From NCBI GenBank assembly GCA_938006335.1, contig CALLMF010000035.1, forward strand, positions 1 through 64,000: DNA of 64,000 nt, given 5' to 3'. A program made the translations under genes and the position numbers. Below, piece by piece: positions 9,186 through 16,209 of this stretch. Source of the DNA: an uncultured Granulosicoccaceae bacterium (GTDB lineage Bacteria > Pseudomonadota > Gammaproteobacteria > Granulosicoccales > Granulosicoccaceae). Positions within the stretch are counted from its first letter, which is position 1, and the number at the start of each line of letters is the position of its first letter. The notes under the pieces were generated by a model, which was given only the letters and a program-made list of their open reading frames with translations, was not told where the DNA came from and ran no database searches.

Positions 9186-9746
9186 TCAGCGATTGGCCAT
9201 CGTATAGTTGACGACATCGGATGCGACATTCGACAACATCAGATTATCCCCGATGCCAAAGCCATCGCCATAGGCGCTGGCCTTGCGGTAGTAACCGGGA
9301 TTTGCCAGTTCGGCGCCGGTCGCGCCATCCTGGAAGGCAACGTCCATGACAACAACCGAGCTACCGGCCCAGGCGCCTGCAAAGAATCGCGCGCCACCGC
9401 CGATGAACTTGACCTGCTTGACGTTGGGTCGTACCACCAGTGTGTTACCGGACATGTCCATGCCTTGCGCTTCTTCCGCGGAGACGACGGTCACGTCGTT
9501 GAGGATCGAGGCGAGATCACGAGCAAGGATCTCATCAATCTTGTTGACCGCCTTGATGTTCGCGCCTTGCCCAGCATAGGGAGCTTGGATTGTCGCCTTC
9601 ACGAGGAAGGTACGGTCAAAGGAACCCAATGGAACCGTGGCCGCGGTGACTGCGTTCGGTTGCTCGGTGACCTGGGTAGCGCAGCCAGCCGACATCACGC
9701 TCGCGGCAGCGAGCAGGAAAACCACGGAAAAATGACGGAGTCGCAT
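9186..9746 (-). CDS. Small lipoprotein, DUF4410-like
   Basis: A 186-residue protein with a clear lipoprotein signal: MRLRHFSVVFLLAAASVMSAGC, lipobox SAGC with Cys22. The mature part has an alpha/beta pattern (DEILARDLASILNDVTVV, then NTLVVRPNVKQVKFIGGGARFFAGAWAGSS). The glycine-rich core and overall size recall the DUF4410 family of envelope lipoproteins, though I cannot confirm that by search. It converges with the preceding lipoprotein gene, with 25 bases between the stops. Function is unknown. Confidence 0.75.
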   Translation of the reverse strand: MRLRHFSVVFLLAAASVMSAGCATQVTEQPNAVTAATVPLGSFDRTFLVKATIQAPYAGQGANIKAVNKIDEILARDLASILNDVTVVSAEEAQGMDMSGNTLVVRPNVKQVKFIGGGARFFAGAWAGSSVVVMDVAFQDGATGAELANPGYYRKASAYGDGFGIGDNLMLSNVASDVVNYTMANR

Positions 9747-10033
9747 GATTGCTCTTCAGATTGAACGTGAACGGGTGACAGAGTTACCACATCGCCCATG
9801 GGAGATTCAAATGCCGACCTGAGCGCGCCGATATGGGTTGCACAAGCGCGAGTCGACATCCACCACCCAATCGCACAGCGTGTCAATAGTCGGTCTACCA
9901 CAGGCGCATGCGATTCAATCACGAGCATTTGTGTGGAGTATTACCACCACAAGCGTGTGCCTCATCGCTTCAGCGAGCGACCAAGCCACTAGAATTCAAC
10001 AGGTTCCGCGTGTCGATTTCTCAACGGGTATTT
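9747..10033. other. Intergenic region upstream of the xylanase gene
   Basis: These 287 bases separate two divergent genes and should hold both promoters. The open frame of the xylanase reaches back to 9908, but that part has no signal-peptide or family character. I see no convincing promoter boxes, palindrome or RNA structure. Confidence 0.4.
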
Positions 10034-11725
10034 ATGCACAGATTGCGTGATGTAGCACCATTGCTTGCCTGCCTTTCGGTAGCGGCATTGCTGGCGATTC
10101 CTGCCGCGCACGCACAAGAAGTGGTGCTGGATCTGCCGCACGACTATCCCCCTGCGGGTCAGCGCCTGCGAGAGCTCGCGGACATTGCCGGCCTGCAGTT
10201 CGGGTATGCCGCTCGCACCCAATTCAACGAGGAGGAGCATGCGGCGCGCTACGACGCGATCGTGCGCAACGAATTCAATATCCTCACGCCTGAAAACGCG
10301 AACAAGTGGATCTACATCCACCCGGAACAGGACACCTATTCTTTCGAGAGCATGGATGGACTGGTCGCGTTTGGCGAGGAGACAGGACAGGCCATTCATG
10401 GGCACCCGCTGTTATGGCATCAGCTCAATCCGGCGTGGATCGAGAGCTTGCCGGCCGATCAGGTCGGTGCAGCGCTGGACGACCACATAGCGACCGTCGC
10501 GGGTCGATACGCCGGGCGAATCGACGCCTGGGATGTGGTCAACGAGGCACTCGAAGATACTGAACTCGGGGGCGGCTACCGGCAGAATCTCTGGTTCAAC
10601 GCACTGGGGGACGCGTACATCGCACGAGCATTCGAGCAGGCGAGGATCGCGGATCCGTCAGCCACCTTGATCTACAACGACTACGGCGTGGGATGGTTGT
10701 CACCGAAGTCGGACGCGATGTACTCGATGATCGCGGATCTGCTTGAGCAGGGTGTTCCGATCGATGCGGTCGGATTCCAGATGCACGTGACTACCGCGTT
10801 TGATGCGCTCGAGGATTTCTCGACAAACATGCAGCGCTTCGCGGATCTTGGCGTCGATATCTACATCACCGAGCTCGACGTGCAGATTGCCGATCAGGTA
10901 CCGACCGATGAGCAGCGTGAGAGTGAGTACGCGCTGCAGGCAGACGTCTATCAGCAAGTGCTGGAACGCTGCCTTGCGCAGCCGCGTTGCGTGGCGTTGC
11001 AGGTATGGGGTATCAACGATTACTACTCATGGTTGCCGTGGTTCGACCCCTTGCCATTCGACAATCAGTACAACGCCAAACCGGCATACTTTGGCCTGCA
11101 ACGTGGCTTCTCGACGACTGTCGTCGATGCAGAATTGCCGTCCGCCGCGTCCGGTTGGTCCATGGCCTCGGGTGCGGCTACCGTCAACGCGGGTGGAGAT
11201 ACGTCGCTGTCACCGATGCTCGCGTTCGGGAATGTTGATTTTCGTGCAGCTTATCGGTCTGTCACGCTGCGCTATCGAAACGCTGGGGCAGGTCCGGCAT
11301 CGATTGCCCTCGTCAAGGACGCGGTCAACGGGACGCTCATCGCTGATGTTGAGCTTCCGGTTAGCGGCACGGAATTTCGTGAGATTTCCGTCGACATCAC
11401 CGACGTCAACTCGATCGGAGATTTGTATCTCATCGCAGAGTCAGCTACCGATGGACTCGCGCTCGACTACCTGATCTTCAACGCGCCACGTTACTCCCTG
11501 CAGGCATTACCCGTTGATCTGCCGGCCTTCAGCGGTGAGACCGTCGTGTCGCCGTCTGAGGAATCTGATGACACGGGGCAAGACACCAATGGCTCACAAG
11601 GCAGCAGCGGTGGCGGGGGCGCACTGGGCCCTGCATGGTTGCTGCTTGCGGCAGGGCTTGGCCTTCGAATCAGTGGCCGGCGTGAGCGGAATAGATGCCG
11701 AAGGCACCGACCACGACAAGGCTGA
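10034..11725 (+). CDS. Secreted GH10 endo-1,4-beta-xylanase with CBM6-like module and GlyGly-CTERM-like tail
   Basis: A 563-residue secreted enzyme predicted to cut xylan. A signal peptide (about 1-25, ending AAHA) is followed by a GH10 barrel (about 35-355) with the NANKW substrate motif, acid/base Glu171 in WDVVNEAL and nucleophile Glu280 in YITELDVQI. Residues about 365-485 form a beta-rich module with CBM6-like features (VTLRYRNAGAGPASIALV, ISVDITDVNSIGDLYLI). The C terminus has a Ser/Gly linker (SSGGGGALGPAW), a hydrophobic helix and an Arg-rich end, matching the GlyGly-CTERM pattern processed by rhombosortase. I chose the ATG at 10034 because it directly precedes the signal peptide. The end overlaps a convergent gene by 56 bases and the tail runs about 13 residues longer than usual. 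Confidence 0.92.
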   Translation: MHRLRDVAPLLACLSVAALLAIPAAHAQEVVLDLPHDYPPAGQRLRELADIAGLQFGYAARTQFNEEEHAARYDAIVRNEFNILTPENANKWIYIHPEQDTYSFESMDGLVAFGEETGQAIHGHPLLWHQLNPAWIESLPADQVGAALDDHIATVAGRYAGRIDAWDVVNEALEDTELGGGYRQNLWFNALGDAYIARAFEQARIADPSATLIYNDYGVGWLSPKSDAMYSMIADLLEQGVPIDAVGFQMHVTTAFDALEDFSTNMQRFADLGVDIYITELDVQIADQVPTDEQRESEYALQADVYQQVLERCLAQPRCVALQVWGINDYYSWLPWFDPLPFDNQYNAKPAYFGLQRGFSTTVVDAELPSAASGWSMASGAATVNAGGDTSLSPMLAFGNVDFRAAYRSVTLRYRNAGAGPASIALVKDAVNGTLIADVELPVSGTEFREISVDITDVNSIGDLYLIAESATDGLALDYLIFNAPRYSLQALPVDLPAFSGETVVSPSEESDDTGQDTNGSQGSSGGGGALGPAWLLLAAGLGLRISGRRERNRCRRHRPRQG

Positions 11726-12353
11726 GCGCCCAGAAGATATCGAGGTTGAACCACGAGCGGGAGATGAACTTCAGTCCGAGCCAGCGGTGCACGGCAACGG
11801 CGAGTACAGCACCTGATACCGTCATCGCAACCGTATGCACAAGCGCAACGGTAAACGCCGTCATCACGCTGCTGTCGATCAGCGCTTGAGCCGCGGCGTG
11901 GCCATGCCCCATGACCGTTGTCTGCGGGCCGACGTAACGGCAGAGCTCGAGATAGATCGGAACCAGCATCAGTCCGGCGCCATGGGCCATCGCTGCGAGA
12001 AAAGACCACCAGGCAAGGCGCGCAGGGTGCACTCGGGAGAGAAATCGTGGGTGCTTGCGATTGATCAGCAGGTAGATGCCCATTCCGATGACGATGATGC
12101 CGGCACCCATCCGGATCTCTGTTTCCCGCTGTACGAGAAACACCATCATCGAGAACGGCAACAGGATTGCGAGCATCGCCAGGAAGTGCCCGAGACCGAG
12201 CATCGCGATGGCCTTGGTCATCGCTCCACGTTTGCGGTCCATCAGGGCTGCGGATACGGCGAGGGGCCAACCCATGCCCGGGTTGACCCCATGGTAGACA
12301 CCCGCGACAACAACTGCCCACCACAGTGTCGTCACGGTGCTCGCATCAAACAT
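11670..12353 (-). CDS. Polytopic membrane protein of unknown function, linked to methanethiol oxidase
   Basis: A 227-residue protein with about six membrane segments. I do not recognise the family with confidence. Conserved-looking elements are YHGVNPGMGWPLAV in the first segment, LGLGHFLAM in the second, MAHGAGLMLVPI in the middle and LVHTVAM later, giving two HG...GH-like pairs that hint at an internal duplication and at metal or substrate binding by histidines. It lies 23 bases downstream of the SBP56/methanethiol oxidase gene on the same strand, so the two are probably co-transcribed. A role in metal supply or export for that enzyme is only an inference. Its 3' end overlaps the xylanase gene. 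Confidence 0.75.
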   Translation of the reverse strand: MFDASTVTTLWWAVVVAGVYHGVNPGMGWPLAVSAALMDRKRGAMTKAIAMLGLGHFLAMLAILLPFSMMVFLVQRETEIRMGAGIIVIGMGIYLLINRKHPRFLSRVHPARLAWWSFLAAMAHGAGLMLVPIYLELCRYVGPQTTVMGHGHAAAQALIDSSVMTAFTVALVHTVAMTVSGAVLAVAVHRWLGLKFISRSWFNLDIFWALSLVVVGAFGIYSAHAGH

Positions 12354-12376
12354 CTAGCGCACGTGCGTGGCGGATG

Positions 12377-13783
12377 TCAGACCGACGGATAACAGAAACT
12401 ATCCGTCGAGCAGTCACCACCCTCCAGGCGGATCTGATGCGCGCGTAGACCTTTCGGGAAGTCGATGTAGAAGTCCGGGTCCAATGCAAAGCTGCCGTCG
12501 TCGCCCACTCGTGCCATCACCATCTGACCACCTTCCTCATCGGGATAGAACTGATCATCCCAGGTCGAGTACAAGGAGTTGGTCCAGTAGACACGCTTGC
12601 CATCTCTACTGATTTCCACCATCTGCGGACCGTACACGACAGGTTTGCCATTGGGATGCCTGGCCCCTTTGGCGATGCCCCCGAGCTCCACCTTGCCGTT
12701 GAGAACAGGATTGAATGGATCCGACACGTCGTACTGATGCATCTCACCGAGGCCCCAGCACGCGACGTAGAGATACTTGTCGTCAAGGCTCAGATCGATA
12801 TCGGTCACCAGCGGCGGCACGGCACTGAAGCCCTTGAGAAGCTCCGGCAGGTTTTCAGGATCTTCCGGGCGCGGATCAATGGTGATGACCTTCTTGGACT
12901 GCCAATTGCCATCATCATCACGCCACCAGGTAAAGATGGCGCCTTGCAGATTGGTCGTGTCGACAACCACACCGCAGAATCCGTAGGTTCTGGTCGGATC
13001 GTGGGCAGGACGAATCTCGAGAGCCATCTGGTACTGCTCCCCAAAATCCATGGTGTGGACGTTCTTGCGTGCCCGCAAATCCCAGAAGTGAATCGAGTGA
13101 CCGTACTTGTTACTCAACAGATCTTCAGGGACAACCCCGTTTTCGAATTGCGGGGGCAGGCCCCACTCCGAGCTGACCATGTAGTCCTGCGGCAGGTTCC
13201 ACCAGAAATCGTAGTGCTTGTCCTGCTTGCCGCGATCCATCTCGTAACGACCGATGATCTCGAAGGTCTGGCAATCCATGATGAAGATGCCGGGCGGACC
13301 ATCGGTACCGTCAGCGCCGCCACCGCCAAGGGTGGACACGTAGATGCCTTCCGGTCCGCAGTGGATGGTGTGAGGACGCGAGTAACCGGTCTTCTCGAAC
13401 ACTTCTTCCGGCTCGATGATCTTGTGGATCTTTGCCTTGAGTGGCTCCTTCACGTCGATGACGTACACGCGTGATGAACGTATCCCGGGAACGATGAGGT
13501 AACGACGCTCGAGAAAGGCATGCCCGGACAGTGGTGATAGCGATGACGAACAGGCATTCCAACCGAAGTGATGAAACTCATCGCCCTTGTATGGCGTGGT
13601 CACGGTGTGCACGATCTCACCGTAGGTATCAGAACCGGTACGAAGGTCCACGACCGCTATGCCGTCCGATTGGCTGCCGTCCGGACTCAACATCACGGTA
13701 AAGGCAAAGTTCTCTATCGGGGCTTCCATCGCAATCCGTGGCGATGGATAGAAGGTCGGGTCCGGCTTCAGATTGGCGCTCAT
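12377..13783 (-). CDS. SBP56 family selenium-binding protein / methanethiol oxidase
   Basis: A 468-residue SELENBP1/SBP56-family protein. Bacterial MtoX members are copper-dependent and oxidise methanethiol to formaldehyde, H2S and H2O2. Clear family blocks are YSRPHTIHCGPEGIYVSTLG, YDFWWNLPQDYMVSSEWGLP, YGHSIHFWDLRARKNVHTMD, DIDLSLDDKYLYVACWGLGE and the HQIRLEGGDCSTD end. The His residues in these blocks are the presumed metal ligands. I chose the ATG at 13783, preceded by GAGGAAG, rather than the far upstream start at 13876. With that start there is no obvious signal peptide, whereas characterised MtoX is periplasmic. The neighbouring divergent gene is glutathione-dependent formaldehyde dehydrogenase, which fits formaldehyde production. 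Confidence 0.9.
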   Translation of the reverse strand: MSANLKPDPTFYPSPRIAMEAPIENFAFTVMLSPDGSQSDGIAVVDLRTGSDTYGEIVHTVTTPYKGDEFHHFGWNACSSSLSPLSGHAFLERRYLIVPGIRSSRVYVIDVKEPLKAKIHKIIEPEEVFEKTGYSRPHTIHCGPEGIYVSTLGGGGADGTDGPPGIFIMDCQTFEIIGRYEMDRGKQDKHYDFWWNLPQDYMVSSEWGLPPQFENGVVPEDLLSNKYGHSIHFWDLRARKNVHTMDFGEQYQMALEIRPAHDPTRTYGFCGVVVDTTNLQGAIFTWWRDDDGNWQSKKVITIDPRPEDPENLPELLKGFSAVPPLVTDIDLSLDDKYLYVACWGLGEMHQYDVSDPFNPVLNGKVELGGIAKGARHPNGKPVVYGPQMVEISRDGKRVYWTNSLYSTWDDQFYPDEEGGQMVMARVGDDGSFALDPDFYIDFPKGLRAHQIRLEGGDCSTDSFCYPSV

Positions 13784-14174
13784 TGACTTCCTCGAGTTCT
13801 CCAAGTGGATGTCCCCTTGTGTGGGGGCCTGTTGTTCTGTCAGTCCTGCATGCACCACCGATATGCCCAACGACAACAGGCGCTACAACCTTCGCCACAC
13901 CAGGATTGATCTCCTGATCACACTCGGTTGCAAGCCTCTATCTCGAATCAGCTCGATATTCGCGTCCAGCTCCGAGCGACGGGTGCATGTCAGATCGGTT
14001 CAGCGGGTTGGCGTACCGTCAAGAATCGCTGCTGAAATTCAACCTCCGCAAAGGCAGCGACAGGCGTGAAAAACGGCCACGCATGACAAGACGATGTACC
14101 ATGATTCGAGACGCGAACGCAACGAGTTTGGGGTGCGGTAGCACCGTGGCCCCCGCTACACACAGGAGATCATC
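13784..14174. promoter_or_regulatory. Divergent promoter region between methanethiol oxidase and formaldehyde dehydrogenase genes
   Basis: These 391 bases lie between two divergent genes and must hold both promoters, but no ORF here is convincing. Close to frmA, at 14132-14145, a small hairpin (GGTGC, loop GGTA, GCACC) sits in the leader about 30 bases before the start. The frmA ribosome-binding site AGGAG is at 14164-14168. I see no recognisable FrmR-type operator. Confidence 0.45.
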
Positions 14175-15287
14175 GTGAGAACACGCGCAGCAGTTGCGGT
14201 GGCCGCAGGCCAGCCGCTGGAAGTCATGGAAGTCGAGCTCGATGGCCCCCGCGCGGGTGAGGTGCTGGTCGAAATCAAGGCGACCGGCCTGTGTCACACC
14301 GATGAATTCACACGCTCCGGAGATGATCCGGAAGGCATCTTCCCTGCCATCCTCGGGCATGAGGGGGCCGGTGTCGTCATCGAAGTCGGGGCGGGCGTGA
14401 CCTCACTGGAAGTCGGTGATCATGTGATTCCGCTGTACACCCCTGAGTGCCGGGAGTGCGAGTACTGTCTGCATCCCAAGACCAACCTGTGCCAGAAGAT
14501 TCGATCGACTCAGGGACAAGGCCTGCTGCCGGATGGCTCGACACGCTTCTCGATGCTCGATGGCACGCCGATCCATCACTACATGGGGTGCTCGACATTT
14601 GCCAATCACACGGTTGTACCCGAGATTGCACTGGCCAAGGTGCGCAAGGACGCCCCTTTCGACAAGATCTGCTACATCGGGTGTGGCGTGACCACGGGTA
14701 TCGGCGCCGTCATCAACACCGCCAAGGTGGAGATTGGTTCAAGGGGTGTCGTTTTCGGACTCGGGGGGATCGGGCTCAACGTCATTCAAGGCTTGCGGCT
14801 CGCAGGGGCAGACCAGATCGTCGGTGTTGACCTCAACGACGGCAAGGTCGAGATGGCGAAGCATTTTGGCATGACCGACTTCGTCAATCCATCCAGGATC
14901 GACGGGGATCTTGTCGCCCACCTGGTCGAGCTCACCGGTGGCGGCGCTGACTACACCTTTGACGCGACCGGCAACGTCGATGTCATGCGTACCGCACTCG
15001 AATGTGCCCACAAGGGTTGGGGGGAGAGCATCATCATCGGCGTAGCGCCGGCAGGTGCCGAGATCAGTACTCGACCGTTCCAACTGGTGACCGGGCGATC
15101 ATGGCGCGGTACGGCTTTTGGTGGCGCAAAGGGACGTACCGATGTGCCCAGGATCGTTGATTGGTACATGGATGGCAAGATCGAGATCGACCCGATGATC
15201 ACGCACAAGCTGACACTCGACGAGATCAATCACGGGTTTGATCTGATGCACGAAGGGAAATCCATCCGTGCCGTGGTCGAGTTCTAG
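14175..15287 (+). CDS. frmA: S-(hydroxymethyl)glutathione dehydrogenase / class III alcohol dehydrogenase
   Basis: A 370-residue zinc-dependent class III ADH that oxidises the formaldehyde-glutathione adduct with NAD+. It has the catalytic zinc site (TGLCHTDEF, LGHEGAGVV, ICYIGCGVTTG), the structural zinc cysteines (PECRECEYCLHPKTNLC), the Rossmann motif GLGGIGLNVIQG and the class III signature GGAKGRTDVPRIVDWYMDGK. The start is a GTG with AGGAG seven bases upstream. It is divergent from the methanethiol oxidase gene and would detoxify the formaldehyde that enzyme makes. Confidence 0.96.
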   Translation: MRTRAAVAVAAGQPLEVMEVELDGPRAGEVLVEIKATGLCHTDEFTRSGDDPEGIFPAILGHEGAGVVIEVGAGVTSLEVGDHVIPLYTPECRECEYCLHPKTNLCQKIRSTQGQGLLPDGSTRFSMLDGTPIHHYMGCSTFANHTVVPEIALAKVRKDAPFDKICYIGCGVTTGIGAVINTAKVEIGSRGVVFGLGGIGLNVIQGLRLAGADQIVGVDLNDGKVEMAKHFGMTDFVNPSRIDGDLVAHLVELTGGGADYTFDATGNVDVMRTALECAHKGWGESIIIGVAPAGAEISTRPFQLVTGRSWRGTAFGGAKGRTDVPRIVDWYMDGKIEIDPMITHKLTLDEINHGFDLMHEGKSIRAVVEF

Positions 15288-15308
15288 GTCAGCCGGAACA
15301 CGGACCCC

Positions 15309-15348
15309 GCGGTGGTGCAGTCGTCAGTGTTTGCAACCGCACCACCGC
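15309..15348. terminator. Strong hairpin between convergent frmA and ureD
   Basis: A perfect 10-base-pair stem: GCGGTGGTGC at 15309-15318 pairs with GCACCACCGC at 15339-15348 across a 20-base loop. It directly abuts the ureD stop codon and lies 22 bases past the frmA stop. There is no long T tract on either strand, so it may act as a bidirectional terminator or a 3' end stabiliser rather than a classic intrinsic terminator. Confidence 0.55.
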
Positions 15349-16188
15349 TTACACGTACCACACGCGTGGTACGTCTTGCCCACGGTTCAGCAGCGACAGC
15401 ATCGGAATGATGCAAGCGCGGAGGCGGACCGAATCAGGGGCGACCACGCGTATCAGCAAGCGTCCCGGCAAGACACTGACTCCGCAGTACCGCATCGCCT
15501 GTTGATCCAGGGTCTGCTTGACTCGTTGCGCGGATCGCGATAGCTGCTCATCGTCCAGCGACGCACACCACACGATGGTGGCAATGGCACGGCAACCCTC
15601 GGCGCCACCCAGTCCTGCGACATTGCTCGGATCACCCAGGTCGGTAGCGGCGTTGATATCGAGCGCTTCAGCATGAACCAGCGCGCCATCGCGCCGTATT
15701 CTCCACTGATCGCGCACACGCCCATGACGGACCTGTTCGCCCGATGCGCCACGGCCAAAGACCAGCGCTTCGCATAGCAGGCAGGTCGCATCGCCGTGCA
15801 GGTCAACGTCAAGTGTGCGTGACAACATTGCGCCATCGAACACGATGGTCTCCTGCGGTAACCACGCAAGCGTCGCGCCATTCGCGGCCGAAAGGCGGGT
15901 GTCTTGACGAGCAAACGGCCCATGGCTGCGGTACGCCTTTTCAGAGGCCGCTGTGCTGACCGTCAACGCCGCGTTATCGTCCACGACGCAGGTCCATTCG
16001 ACAGCATCGTCGCCGGTGAGCCCACCTGCGGTATTGATCAGTACCGCGTCGAGAGCGGCGCCCATTGCTCTCGGCAAGCGCACCTTGGCGCCGCCTCGCT
16101 GATCGAGGCGCGCGAGCACGGACCGCCCATCGCGATCACGTGCATCAACCCGCGCGCTCGAATCCACGCGCTGTCTGACGACGTCCAC
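15349..16188 (-). CDS. ureD: Urease accessory protein UreD
   Basis: A 279-residue UreD (UreH), the accessory protein that binds apo-urease with UreF and UreG and channels nickel. Family blocks include RGGAKVRLPRAMG, AVLINTAGGLTGDDAVEW, ALTVSTAASEKAYRS, ATLAWLPQETIVFDGA and LCEALVFGRGASGE. The start is a GTG at 16188 with a weak ribosome-binding site. It is about 7.2 kb from ureA. It sits 21 bases after the large transglutaminase gene on the same strand, so it appears to be the last gene of that operon. Since ureABCEFG lacks a local ureD, this copy probably serves that urease. Confidence 0.93.
   Translation of the reverse strand: MDVVRQRVDSSARVDARDRDGRSVLARLDQRGGAKVRLPRAMGAALDAVLINTAGGLTGDDAVEWTCVVDDNAALTVSTAASEKAYRSHGPFARQDTRLSAANGATLAWLPQETIVFDGAMLSRTLDVDLHGDATCLLCEALVFGRGASGEQVRHGRVRDQWRIRRDGALVHAEALDINAATDLGDPSNVAGLGGAEGCRAIATIVWCASLDDEQLSRSAQRVKQTLDQQAMRYCGVSVLPGRLLIRVVAPDSVRLRACIIPMLSLLNRGQDVPRVWYV
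15353..15374. repeat. Second hairpin inside the ureD 3' end
   Basis: ACGTACCAC at 15353-15361 and GTGGTACGT at 15366-15374 form a perfect 9-base-pair stem with a four-base loop (ACGC). It lies within the last codons of ureD, next to the stronger hairpin at 15309-15348. Together they make a tandem stem-loop between two convergent genes. Confidence 0.5.
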
Positions 16189-16209
16189 GACGCTCGCTAG
16201 CCGGACGGT

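Noticed and set aside
11491-12324. A 277-residue minus-strand frame overlapping the xylanase end and the membrane protein gene
   Set aside because: It is Arg/Pro-rich with no membrane segments or motifs, whereas the overlapping 11670-12353 frame has a clear polytopic pattern.
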